Translations under genes and position numbers: made by a program
Shown here: piece by piece, positions 41,559 through 49,886 of the stretch
Position numbering within the stretch: the stretch's first letter is position 1
Layout: each line of letters begins with the position of its first letter
Notes under the pieces: model-generated
Told to the model about the DNA's origin: nothing
What the model saw: the letters and a program-made list of their open reading frames with translations, nothing else
Databases searched by the model: none
Origin: an uncultured Clostridia bacterium
GTDB taxonomy: Bacteria > Bacillota > Clostridia > Christensenellales > Aristaeellaceae
Direction of reading: 5' to 3'
Length of the DNA: 64,000 bases
Assembly (NCBI GenBank): GCA_946414315.1
Contig: CAMKNZ010000011.1
Location: 1-64,000 of the forward strand

Positions 41559-43205
41559 ATGATCATCCGTTCAATGAACAACGAAAAAGAATTCCCGGAA
41601 GGCAAAACCGTCATGGATTGCCTGAAAGCGCTTGACGCTTTCCCCAGAGGCACCCTGGCTGCCCAGTCCGGCGGCGTCGTATGCGAACTGAACGACGTGC
41701 TCCGCCAGGACTGCACCCTGACGCCCCTGACGCTGGAAAATGAAGAAGGCCGCCGGATCTATGAGCGCTCCCTGCGTTTTGTAATGCTGCTCGCCCTTCG
41801 CCATCTTTATCCGTATCAGCGGGTCCGGATTGAATATTCCGTCGGCTACGGCGTGTTTGTCCGCCTGCCCGGCATTGAACTGCACCGTCAGGATATCGTC
41901 CGCATTGAGAACGAGATGCGCCGGCTGGCTGAACTGGATCTTGTTTTTGAAAAGAAGCGCTGGTCCAAGGAAGACGCGATCCGTTATTTCGAAGAAGAGC
42001 AGATGCCGGACAAAGTCAACCTGCTGAAACACCGTCCCGTTCCCTATTTCAACATGTACTGCATCGACGGAATGTGGGAATATTTCTACGGCGCCATGAC
42101 CGTTTCCACCGGCTATGTCAAGGTCTTCACCATGTTCGAGCTGCGGGGCGGTTTTGTGCTGCAGCTGCCTGCCGGTGCGGACTTTGATCATGCCGCGCCG
42201 TATGTTTACCGTCCGAAGCATCTGGAAATTTTCAACCAGAGTGCTGAATGGTGCGAGATTCTGGGCGTCACCAACGTCTCCGACCTCTCCCAGATGATCG
42301 AGGACAAGAAGCTGCGCAATTTCATCCGCGTGAACGAAGCGCTCCATGAAGCCGCGATCCATAAGATCGCGAAAACCATCCACGAGCAGAACAAGCATAT
42401 TGTGCTGGTGGCCGGCCCTTCTTCCAGCGGCAAGACCACTTTCGCCGGCCGCCTCGGCGTACACCTGCAGATGTACGGCCATGCCTGCCGCCGGATCTCC
42501 ATGGACGACTTCTTTATCAACCGGGATGATATGCCCCTGCAGGTGGACGGCACCCGGGACTATGATTCCATCGACGCGCTGGACCTGAAGCTCCTGTCCG
42601 ACAGCCTGACCGGCCTGCTCAACGGCGAGGAAGTCTTCATGCCCAACTTCGATTTTGCCTCCGGTTCCAAGGATTACCTGACGCCTCCCACGACGCTTGC
42701 TCCCGGCGAGATTATCATCCTGGAAGGCATCCACGGCCTGAATCCCCAGGTATGCGATATGCTGCCGGCGGACGAGATCTACAAGATCTTCGCCAGCGCG
42801 CTGACCGTTCTGAACCTGGACGATCACAACCGTATCCGCACCACGGACGTCCGCCTGCTTCGCCGGATTGTCCGGGACAACCAGTTCCGCGGTTATCCGC
42901 CGGAAACGACGCTTGAAATGTGGCCCCGCGTACGCAGCGCGGAAGAAAAATACATCTTTACCTATCAGGAAAACGCGGACAGCATGTTCAACACTGCCCT
43001 GCAGTATGAGCTGCCGATCCTGAAGCTGTACGCCTTCAACCTGCTCATGGACGTTCCGTCCTCCTCCCCCAACTATCTGCTTTCCCGCCGTCTGATCAAG
43101 GCGCTGAACTACCTGCCGGATGTGGACGAGGAGATACTGAGCGAAATCCCGCCGCTTTCCCTGCTGCGTGAGTTCATCGGCGGCTGCACGATGGAAGAAG
43201 TCTGA
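41559..43205 (+). CDS. Nucleoside kinase with N-terminal TGS-like domain
   Basis: The 548-residue protein starts at 41559, seven bases after AAGGAGG. The N-terminal part (about 1-65) looks like a TGS domain (FPEGKTVMDCLKALDAFP) and is followed by a threonyl-tRNA-synthetase-like second domain. From about residue 280 there is a uridine-kinase fold with P-loop GPSSSGKTTF, ISMDDFFINRDD and ILEGIHGLNPQV. This architecture is well known as Firmicutes nucleoside kinase / uridine kinase-like. It should phosphorylate a nucleoside; the TGS part may bind RNA or regulate the kinase. Confidence 0.9.
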   Translation: MIIRSMNNEKEFPEGKTVMDCLKALDAFPRGTLAAQSGGVVCELNDVLRQDCTLTPLTLENEEGRRIYERSLRFVMLLALRHLYPYQRVRIEYSVGYGVFVRLPGIELHRQDIVRIENEMRRLAELDLVFEKKRWSKEDAIRYFEEEQMPDKVNLLKHRPVPYFNMYCIDGMWEYFYGAMTVSTGYVKVFTMFELRGGFVLQLPAGADFDHAAPYVYRPKHLEIFNQSAEWCEILGVTNVSDLSQMIEDKKLRNFIRVNEALHEAAIHKIAKTIHEQNKHIVLVAGPSSSGKTTFAGRLGVHLQMYGHACRRISMDDFFINRDDMPLQVDGTRDYDSIDALDLKLLSDSLTGLLNGEEVFMPNFDFASGSKDYLTPPTTLAPGEIIILEGIHGLNPQVCDMLPADEIYKIFASALTVLNLDDHNRIRTTDVRLLRRIVRDNQFRGYPPETTLEMWPRVRSAEEKYIFTYQENADSMFNTALQYELPILKLYAFNLLMDVPSSSPNYLLSRRLIKALNYLPDVDEEILSEIPPLSLLREFIGGCTMEEV

Positions 43206-43242
43206 TTCATTTATCATTCATCATTGTATTTGGAGGTTCTCC

Positions 43243-44466
43243 ATGAAAATTGTCCTGCTGCTGATCCTTGCGCTTGTCTTTTGTGTTCTGCCGGTAGCCT
43301 CGTTCGCTGAGGAAGCGGGAACCGTCTCGGAAGATTACGATCCGATGTGGCAGCTGACCGAACCTTACGGATTCAAGTTCGGCGGAGCTTTCAGCTACAG
43401 CGATATGAACAACTCGGTCTTCATGGATTTCCTGGCCAGGCATTTCAACTCCCTGACCTGCTGCAATGAGACCAAGGCCTACTCCCTGCTGAACCAGCCG
43501 CTGTCCCGGGCTTCGAAAGACGGAATGCCCCGGATGTCTTATTCCCAGGCAGACGCCATGATCAGCTGGGCCCAGAAAAACGGCATCAAGGTCCGCGGTC
43601 ATGTTCTGGTCTGGGACGCCTATATGACCCAGTGGTTCTTCCATGAAGATTACGAAACGTCCAAACCGCTTGCGGACAAAGAAACCATGAGAGCCCGGCT
43701 GGCCAGCTATATCGACCAGGTAATGACCCACTTTGAGGAAAAGTTCCCCGGCGTGATCTACTGCTGGGATGTGGTCAATGAAGCCATCGGTGACAGCGGC
43801 CTGGAATACAGTCTGACCGACCCCCGCCATCTGCGTACCAAGCGCAACGGCGGCTCCAACTGTTTCCTGGAATATCTCGGAGACGATTATGTTGAATATG
43901 CCTTCCTCTGCGCCCGAAACACCCAGGAAAAACTCGGCGCGGATATCAAGCTGTTCTACAACGACTATAACCTGTTCTTCCCGGAAAAACGGGCCGCGGC
44001 CTGCGCGCTGGTGAACAGCATCCAGTCCTACGCAAAGGACGAAGAAGGCAACCCCCGTTCCCTGATCGACGGAATCGGTATGCAGGGCTATATGGGCGGC
44101 TACGGCACCCAGAGCGGCTGCCTGGATCCCTCCATCATCACCAATGTGAAGACGTCCATCCAGACTTACGCTTCCAAGGGAATGGAAGTCCAGCTGACGG
44201 AAATGGCCGTCCGCAACTTCGACAAATCCAAAGCTGCGGAACATGACGCCTTCTATTCAAAGCTGTTCAGTGATGTGTTCATGCAGGCCAATACCGAAGA
44301 GAACGCACCGCTGACCGCCGTGTGCATCTGGGGCCTGGTGGATGCGTCCGGGAAAAAAGGCAACTATGTTTACGATCTGAACAGTCCCTACGGCTGCCTC
44401 CTGACCAAAAACTACAGGATCAAAACCTGCTTCGACGCGGTCTACCACACCCTCAAGGGCGAGTAA
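43243..44466 (+). CDS. Secreted GH10 endo-1,4-beta-xylanase
   Basis: The 407-residue precursor starts at 43243 behind TGGAGG. The signal peptide ends near SFAEEAG. The GH10 domain shows FNSLTCCNETKAYSL, RGHVLVWDAYMTQWFF, acid/base E180 in CWDVVNEAIGDSG and nucleophile E320 in QLTEMAVR. No binding module or cell-wall anchor is present, so it is probably released. It follows the kinase gene by 37 bases and is the last gene of the run. Together with the cytoplasmic GH10 at 12.9 kb it suggests outside cutting of xylan and inside trimming of imported oligomers. Confidence 0.95.
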   Translation: MKIVLLLILALVFCVLPVASFAEEAGTVSEDYDPMWQLTEPYGFKFGGAFSYSDMNNSVFMDFLARHFNSLTCCNETKAYSLLNQPLSRASKDGMPRMSYSQADAMISWAQKNGIKVRGHVLVWDAYMTQWFFHEDYETSKPLADKETMRARLASYIDQVMTHFEEKFPGVIYCWDVVNEAIGDSGLEYSLTDPRHLRTKRNGGSNCFLEYLGDDYVEYAFLCARNTQEKLGADIKLFYNDYNLFFPEKRAAACALVNSIQSYAKDEEGNPRSLIDGIGMQGYMGGYGTQSGCLDPSIITNVKTSIQTYASKGMEVQLTEMAVRNFDKSKAAEHDAFYSKLFSDVFMQANTEENAPLTAVCIWGLVDASGKKGNYVYDLNSPYGCLLTKNYRIKTCFDAVYHTLKGE

Positions 44467-44484
44467 GCGTTCTGGGTGAAGATA

Positions 44485-44521
44485 AAAAACGGGATCAGGC
44501 TTCCACAAGCCTGATCCTTTT
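44485..44521 (+). terminator. Bidirectional terminator between xylanase and rqcH
   Basis: GGATCAGGCTT (44492-44502) and AAGCCTGATCC (44507-44517) form a perfect 11-base-pair stem with a CCAC loop, followed by TTTTGATTT. On the minus strand it is followed by CGTTTTTTATC. It includes the last codons of rqcH and serves both convergent genes. Confidence 0.92.
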
Positions 44522-46234
44522 GATTTCTTCCTCTTCCGGCGTCATATACGCCGTTTTCTGATGCGTGTATATTACCTTCCCGGGCGCCGCCCCGGAAGGT
44601 TTTTTCACATACTTTTTCAGCGTATAGTCGATCGGTACCATGGAGCTCCGCTGGCCCTTGCTGAACCAGGCCGCTAGCAGCGCCGCCTGCTTCATCGTGG
44701 TCTGGGGGATCTCCCCTTCCGCGCAGATGATCACATGGCTGCCCGGCATGTCCTTGGCATGCAGCCACATTTCCTCCGGTTTTGCCCCGAGGGTGATGCG
44801 GTCGTTCTGCGAAGCGTTCTTGCCTACCAGGATCTCGATCCCGTCGCCGGACAGATACCGGTACGGCTTGCTCTGGGGCAGCTGCCGCTGCTGCTTCCGG
44901 CTGGTGGTCTTTTTCATGTAGCCGGTGCGCACCAGTTCCTGGCGGATTTCCTCCAGTTCGCTCTCACCGACGCATTTGTCCACATCCAGCAGCATCGTCT
45001 CCAGATAGTCGATCTCAGCCAGGGTCTTATCCCGCTGCTGTGCCGCGATTTCCCGTGCGGAGCGTGCCTTCTGGTATTTTTTGAAATACTTCTGGGCATT
45101 CTGCCCGGGTGTCAGTTTAATATCCAGCGGCACGGTAATCGTTCCGCCGTCCGGATCGTTCCAGTCCGTCAGCGTCGCTTCCGTCATGCCTTTCTTCAGC
45201 TGATACAGGTTGGCGTTGATCGCCTCGCCCATCCGGCGGAATTCCTCCATCCGTTCAGCGGAGGATAATTCCTCCATCTGGATTGCCAGCTTTCGCTGGC
45301 AGCGGTCCAGCTGGCCTTTGAGCATTTTGATCATGGAAGCGCTCCGCTGGTTCAGCCGTTCCCGGATATCCCGCGATCCGTAATAGATTTCCAACGCTTC
45401 GCTGAGCGTTTTGCAGGGGCGCTGCATATCCGTCCGCCTGGACAGATACGGGAAAGGAAATACGTCCTCCGCCTCGCCGCCCTCACCGAAGAGCACCCGG
45501 GCGTCCGCCATTTCCGGCAGCCGGTGCAGCAGGTCCGCGACGCGCATGCAGGCGTCCTTCAGGTCCTCCGGCCATTCGCCGCCCCGCAGTACGCGGCATG
45601 CCAGTTCTTCCGCCGACGCGCGGCTCAGGCCCGTAATATGATCTCCCAATGCCCTGCTGAACCGTTCCGCCGGCAGCGCATTCAGCCGGTTATACAGTTC
45701 CTCCCCGGTCAGCGTTCCCGGATCCAGCTTATCCTGCGCAGGCGGCGGCAGATAGGTCATCCCGGGCTGGATCTGGCGCACCCGGCTCATTTCAGGGTTC
45801 ACGTGCCGGGTTGCTTCCAGGATCCGGTCCTGCTCGTCCAGCAGCAGCAGATTGGAATGGCGGCCCATGATCTCCAGCACCAGGCGGCGGAGCACATGGT
45901 CTCCCAGCTCGTTGACCGCATCCATATCCACATGGATGACGCGGTCTCCGCCGACCTGGCGGATCTCCGTGATCCGGGCGCCGGTCAGCTGCTTGCGCAT
46001 CAGCATGCACAGTGCCGGCGGCTCCAGCGGATTGGAATAGGTTCCCATGGTCAGATGGCACCGGGCGTTGTTCGGCGAGGCGCACAGGATCAGCCGGTGA
46101 TTCGCGCCTCCTGCGCGGATCACCAGCACCACCGTATCCCGCTCCGGCTGGGTGATCTTGTCGATCCGTCCGCCTGTGAGCGTTTCATTCAGTTCCCTGG
46201 CGGCAAATCCTGCCGTCAGCCCGTCCATCGGCAT
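44495..46234 (-). CDS. rqcH: Ribosome-associated quality-control factor (NFACT family)
   Basis: The 579-residue protein has the NFACT-N domain (MPMDGLTAGFAARELNETLTGGRIDKI, read in parts, with LEIMGRHSNLLLLD), a coiled-coil middle (about 280-420), and an NFACT-R domain (ILVGKNASQNDRITLGAKPEEMWLHAKDMPGSHVI, read in parts). RqcH binds stalled 50S subunits and adds C-terminal alanine tails to nascent chains. The DR residues required for tailing are expected in the N-terminal domain, but I did not align them. GAGGTAA precedes the ATG at 46234. It lies six bases after ribU. Confidence 0.93.
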   Translation of the reverse strand: MPMDGLTAGFAARELNETLTGGRIDKITQPERDTVVLVIRAGGANHRLILCASPNNARCHLTMGTYSNPLEPPALCMLMRKQLTGARITEIRQVGGDRVIHVDMDAVNELGDHVLRRLVLEIMGRHSNLLLLDEQDRILEATRHVNPEMSRVRQIQPGMTYLPPPAQDKLDPGTLTGEELYNRLNALPAERFSRALGDHITGLSRASAEELACRVLRGGEWPEDLKDACMRVADLLHRLPEMADARVLFGEGGEAEDVFPFPYLSRRTDMQRPCKTLSEALEIYYGSRDIRERLNQRSASMIKMLKGQLDRCQRKLAIQMEELSSAERMEEFRRMGEAINANLYQLKKGMTEATLTDWNDPDGGTITVPLDIKLTPGQNAQKYFKKYQKARSAREIAAQQRDKTLAEIDYLETMLLDVDKCVGESELEEIRQELVRTGYMKKTTSRKQQRQLPQSKPYRYLSGDGIEILVGKNASQNDRITLGAKPEEMWLHAKDMPGSHVIICAEGEIPQTTMKQAALLAAWFSKGQRSSMVPIDYTLKKYVKKPSGAAPGKVIYTHQKTAYMTPEEEEIKRIRLVEA

Positions 46235-46240
46235 GAATCT

Positions 46241-46834
46241 TTACCTCATTTTTCCATGAAGAATCGGAGAAAGCGGTTTATAGATCAGCGCTGTCACAAT
46301 GCTGAGCACAACGCCTTTCAGCAGGTTAAAAGGCCCGGTAACCAGCAGCAGCAGTTTCCACTCGCTGTCCACACCGGCCACGCCCGCAGCCTTGATGATC
46401 CCGTCCATATCCATGTGGAACGCGCCCATATAAAACGGCAGCATGACCCATTTGTTCATCAGCACGCCGACGATCACCATGCAGACCGTACCGATCGCCA
46501 TACCGATGATTGCGTTCTTCCGGCTCTTGTTCCGGTGATAGATCACCGAAGCCGGAATGACCAGCGCGGCGCCCATCACAAAGTCCGCCAGCTCGCCGAC
46601 GCCGGCGCTGGAAGAATGCAGCAGGCCGATGGCGCTCTTGAGCGCCAGGATGATCACGCCCGGCACCGGGCCCATGGAGAAAGCGCCCAGCAGCACCGGG
46701 ATGTTGGACAGGTCCAGTTTGTAGAAGGCAACGATCGGAATCTCGATCAGAAACAGGATGGATGCCGCCGCTGCCAGAATGGCGATACGGGTCATCGTGG
46801 CTACAGAAAACCGGGATTTGGTTGTGCTTGTCAT
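46241..46834 (-). CDS. ribU: ECF transporter riboflavin-binding S component
   Basis: The protein has 197 residues from the ATG at 46834, behind AAGGAGG; an upstream in-frame TTG is less likely. Five or six hydrophobic helices with FLIEIPIVAFYKLDLSNIPVLLGAFSMGP (read in parts) match RibU. The FMN riboswitch upstream makes riboflavin the clear substrate. The general EcfA/EcfT energy module is not in the window. Confidence 0.93.
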   Translation of the reverse strand: MTSTTKSRFSVATMTRIAILAAAASILFLIEIPIVAFYKLDLSNIPVLLGAFSMGPVPGVIILALKSAIGLLHSSSAGVGELADFVMGAALVIPASVIYHRNKSRKNAIIGMAIGTVCMVIVGVLMNKWVMLPFYMGAFHMDMDGIIKAAGVAGVDSEWKLLLLVTGPFNLLKGVVLSIVTALIYKPLSPILHGKMR

Positions 46835-46859
46835 CTTCAAGCCCTCCTTATAATGCGCG

Positions 46860-46897
46860 CGCCTCCTTAAAGCAACTTCATTTGCTTCAAGGAGGCG
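46860..46897 (-). promoter_or_regulatory. Hairpin in the expression platform of ribU
   Basis: On the minus strand CGCCTCCTT-AAGCAA pairs with TTGCTT-AAGGAGGCG through a six-base loop, with one mismatch. It lies between the FMN aptamer and the ribU ribosome site and lacks a T-run. It probably takes part in translational control rather than termination. Confidence 0.65.
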
Positions 46898-46937
46898 GAG
46901 AGCTTTTCGCGCAAAAGCACGTTATTTCTCTTTTCCG

Positions 46938-47052
46938 TTCTTCTCTCATCCAGACTGTACTGTCGGCTCCGGAATCGAACCGGATCGGCTGAGCAATGCT
47001 CAGTTCGCGGGCTTTACCGCCGGTAGGGAATTTCACCCGTCCCCGAAGAAGC
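46938..47052 (-). ncRNA. FMN riboswitch (RFN element)
   Basis: The minus strand carries the full RFN signature: GCTTCTTCGGGG, ACGGGTGAAATTCCCTACCG, GCGGTAAAGCCCGCGA, GGTTCGATTCCGGAGCCGAC, AGTACAGTCTGGATGAGAGAAG. It lies between a consensus promoter and ribU, and should shut off riboflavin uptake when FMN is high. Confidence 0.96.
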
Positions 47053-47079
47053 TTTAAGCGGTACGCAATGTACGGACAT

Positions 47080-47108
47080 ATTATAGGGGTTTCTCCCCCG
47101 TCCGTCAA
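47080..47108 (-). promoter_or_regulatory. Promoter of ribU-rqcH
   Basis: On the minus strand TTGACG (47103-47108), 17 bases and TATAAT (47080-47085) lie about 28 bases before the RFN element. The -35 box is only a few bases past the esterase stop. Confidence 0.87.
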
Positions 47109-47114
47109 TCCCTG

Positions 47115-47894
47115 TTACATGTCTTCCCTGGCATAGATCAGTTCAATGAACGCCTTGATCTGTTCATCCCAGAATCCCCATTCGTGAATGGCGTCCGGCT
47201 CTTCATGGCTCATCACATCCCATCCGTTTTTCCGCAGTGCCGGGACAAAAGCCTTGTGTGCGTCAAAGAGGAAATCCTTTGTTCCGCAGCTGACATACAG
47301 CCAGGGCCTGCGGGGCGCCTTCGCGTTCTTCTCCATCAGGTGGAAAAGGTCAAATTCCGTTCCCTTGATCTCCTTTTTGTCTCCGAAGACCCGGTCGATC
47401 TCCGTGCCGAGATGCCGCTGGTAAAAGATTCCTTCCAGGTCCACTGCGCCGCTGAAAGACGCCGCCGCAGCAAAGTGGTCCGGATAGGTCAGCGCCAGCC
47501 GCATGGCGCCGTAACCGCCCATGCTCAGGCCGGCTACATAAGTATCCTCCGGCTTATCGCTCAGCCGCAGGAAACGGTGCATGGTCCGCGGCAGCTCGTC
47601 GCTCACATAGTCCCAGTATTTTTCACCGAGAACCTCGTTGCAGTAAAAGCTGTGGTTGACCGCCGGCATGATGACCGCCAGGTTATGGTTCGCCGCGTAC
47701 CGTTCCACAGAGGTCCGCCGCATCCAGATGGAATGGTCATCGCTATATCCGTGCAGCAGATACAGCACCTTCGGCAGCCGCTCATCCTTCGAAGCACCCA
47801 TGCCGATGCCCTGGTTGGCTTCCGGCATGATCACGTTCACGGTGGACGCCACATTCAGCGCCGCGGAGAAAAACTGGATCTGTAAGAATGCCAT
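47115..47894 (-). CDS. Alpha/beta-hydrolase esterase (EstA / S-formylglutathione hydrolase-like)
   Basis: The protein has 259 residues from the ATG at 47894, behind AAGGAGAG. The fold shows KVLYLLHGYSDDHSIWMRRTSVE, nucleophile Ser in VAGLSMGGYGAMRLAL, YVSCGTKDFLFDAHK and the His in DAIHEWGFWD. It belongs to the esterase D family, whose members hydrolyse short acyl esters such as acetylated or feruloylated sugars. No signal peptide is seen, so it works in the cytoplasm. It lies 14 bases after psuG and is the last gene of that run. Confidence 0.88.
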   Translation of the reverse strand: MAFLQIQFFSAALNVASTVNVIMPEANQGIGMGASKDERLPKVLYLLHGYSDDHSIWMRRTSVERYAANHNLAVIMPAVNHSFYCNEVLGEKYWDYVSDELPRTMHRFLRLSDKPEDTYVAGLSMGGYGAMRLALTYPDHFAAAASFSGAVDLEGIFYQRHLGTEIDRVFGDKKEIKGTEFDLFHLMEKNAKAPRRPWLYVSCGTKDFLFDAHKAFVPALRKNGWDVMSHEEPDAIHEWGFWDEQIKAFIELIYAREDM

Positions 47895-47908
47895 AGGAAC
47901 TCTCCTTC

Positions 47909-48832
47909 TTACTTGCAAAGTTCAGACGCGACCAGCGCGCCGAGTTTCGCGTTGTTGAAGACCAGCTGGATGTTCGCCTTCAGGGAATCGCCGCCGGTAA
48001 GTTTCTGGATCTTGTCCAGCAGGTACGGCGTGGTCTGTTTGCCGTGGATGCCCAGGCGTTCACATTCCGCGATGGCTTCGTCGATGTTTTTGCTGATATA
48101 ATCCGGATCCATGGAATACTCTTCCGGGATCGGATTGGTCACCAGCATGCCGCCCTGCAGTCCGCACTCCAGTTTCACTTTGAAAGCGTCCGCGATCTCC
48201 TTCGGCGTATCGAGGCGGTAATCCACCTTGAAGCCGGAAGACCTGGTATAAAACGCCGGCAGTTCTTCCGTGCCGTATCCGATAACCGGAACGCCGTGGG
48301 TCTCCAGGTACTCCAGCGTCAGCCCCAGGTCAAGAATGCTCTTGGCGCCCGCGCAGATGACCATGACCGGCGTCTGGGCCAGTTCTTCCAGGTCCGCGGA
48401 GATATCCATGGTCGTTTCCGCTCCGCGGTGTACACCGCCGATACCGCCGGTAGCGAATACCCGGATGCCTGCCAGTGCCGCGCCGATCATGGTTGTGGTC
48501 ACGGTTGTCGCGCCGTCCTCGCCGCGCATCAGCAGCACGGGCAGGTCGCGGCGGCTGGCCTTGGTCACCGCCAGGCCCTTCTTCCCCAGATACTCAATCT
48601 GCTCCGGGGTACAACCCACGGTAATCTTCCCCTGAATAATCGCGATCGTCGCGGGTACAGCGCCGTTTTCCCGGATGATCTTCTCCACGTTCAGCGCCGT
48701 CTCCACGTTCTGGGGATAAGGCATCCCATGGGAAATGATCGTCGATTCCAGGGCGACCACCGGCCTGTTCTCCGCCAACGCCTGCTGTACTTCAGGGGAC
48801 ACGGAAAGGTATTTGGAAAGGTTATTCATCAT
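47909..48832 (-). CDS. psuG: Pseudouridine-5'-phosphate glycosidase
   Basis: The 307-residue protein contains PVVALESTIISHGMPYPQN near the N-terminus, TVGCTPEQIEYLG, ATGGIGGVHRGAETTMDISADL and CAGAKSILDLGLTLEYLET (read in parts), all diagnostic of PsuG. It splits pseudouridine 5'-phosphate into uracil and ribose 5-phosphate. The adjacent sugar-kinase-family gene supplies the phosphorylated substrate. Confidence 0.95.
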   Translation of the reverse strand: MMNNLSKYLSVSPEVQQALAENRPVVALESTIISHGMPYPQNVETALNVEKIIRENGAVPATIAIIQGKITVGCTPEQIEYLGKKGLAVTKASRRDLPVLLMRGEDGATTVTTTMIGAALAGIRVFATGGIGGVHRGAETTMDISADLEELAQTPVMVICAGAKSILDLGLTLEYLETHGVPVIGYGTEELPAFYTRSSGFKVDYRLDTPKEIADAFKVKLECGLQGGMLVTNPIPEEYSMDPDYISKNIDEAIAECERLGIHGKQTTPYLLDKIQKLTGGDSLKANIQLVFNNAKLGALVASELCK

Positions 48833-48841
48833 ACAATCTCC

Positions 48842-49834
48842 TTACATCGGGAATGCCAGTTTGATCTCTATTGCTTCCTGTGACAGTTTCGGGCTGACCG
48901 CCGCATTGTCCTCCGCGCAGATTGCGGAAGCCGCCAGCGCTCTCCTCGCCGCCTCCATGGTGTCCAGTCCGTTCAGGAACGCATCGGCTGCAGCCGCCAC
49001 AAAAGCGTCGCCGCAGCCGGTCGTATTGACGATGGTGCCCGGCGCGCAGGGAATCAGCATACCGCCTTCCCGTACGTCATCCGCCCAGACGCCGCGGCTG
49101 CCCAGCGAAATATAGACCCGTTTCACGCCCAGCCTGTGCAGCGCGTCCGCTGCCCGGCTCAGGTTCAGGTCTCCCCGGATCGTCACACCGGTCAGCAGCT
49201 CCGCTTCCGGGATATTCGGTTTCAGCAGCGTCAGCCGGGACAGAAGCGGAAGCAGCCGGGGCGCTTTGGATACGGAAACCGGATCTGCCGCAACCGGCGC
49301 AGTGATCTTCTTCGCGATCCAGGCCAGGGTTTCTTCCGGCAGATTCGCGTCCGCAATCACCATGCTGCCACGGTTCAGCACCGGCAGCAGCGGTTCCAGT
49401 CTGGCCGGCGTCAGCCCGTCGCAGATGGTCATGTCCGAAACCGCGGCGCTCAGGTCGCCGTTCTGCTCATTGATACACAGATAGGCGGACGTCCGGCCCA
49501 ACGGGTCGGTGAAACTGTACTGCAGGTCAACCCCGGCGTTCAGGCAGTGTTCCCGGATCACATCGGCATAGGTGTCCTCTCCCATGATCGTGATCAGGGA
49601 AACCTTCCGGCCGAGCAGGCGCAGGTTCTCCGCGATGTTGCGGCCGACGCCGCCGGGCGACATGGTGATCTTCCCGGGATTGGAATCTCCCATGCGCAGT
49701 TCGCCTGAGGGCGTGCCGGAAAGATCCATGTTTACCGCACCGATAACATAGACCGGCGTTTCGGTCCGCAGCAGCGTGCTGCGGTCAAAGATCGGTCCCT
49801 CCCGGCGCGGCGCCGGACTTGCGAACAGGTTCAC
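48842..49834 (-). CDS. psuK: PfkB-family pseudouridine kinase
   Basis: The 330-residue protein starts with GTG at 49834 behind GGGAGGAAG. It has YVIGAVNMDLSG, SPGGVGRNIAENLRLLG and the catalytic TTGCGDAFVAAA motif of ribokinase-like enzymes. The first 25 residues precede the usual start of the fold. Next to psuG it should phosphorylate pseudouridine. No separate promoter fits the 52-base gap to gpmI, so expression may come through the gpmI hairpin. Confidence 0.9.
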   Translation of the reverse strand: MNLFASPAPRREGPIFDRSTLLRTETPVYVIGAVNMDLSGTPSGELRMGDSNPGKITMSPGGVGRNIAENLRLLGRKVSLITIMGEDTYADVIREHCLNAGVDLQYSFTDPLGRTSAYLCINEQNGDLSAAVSDMTICDGLTPARLEPLLPVLNRGSMVIADANLPEETLAWIAKKITAPVAADPVSVSKAPRLLPLLSRLTLLKPNIPEAELLTGVTIRGDLNLSRAADALHRLGVKRVYISLGSRGVWADDVREGGMLIPCAPGTIVNTTGCGDAFVAAAADAFLNGLDTMEAARRALAASAICAEDNAAVSPKLSQEAIEIKLAFPM

Positions 49835-49851
49835 TGCGCTTCCTCCCGCTA

Positions 49852-49878
49852 AAATGACAGCCGGGTGTTACCCGGCTG
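49852..49878 (-). terminator. Terminator or attenuator after gpmI
   Basis: CAGCCGGGT (49858-49866) and ACCCGGCTG (49870-49878) form a perfect nine-base-pair stem with a three-base loop, followed on the minus strand by TCATTTTA. It ends just before the psuK ribosome site, so partial read-through would be needed to express psuK. Confidence 0.75.
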
Positions 49879-49886
49879 CCTTGATT

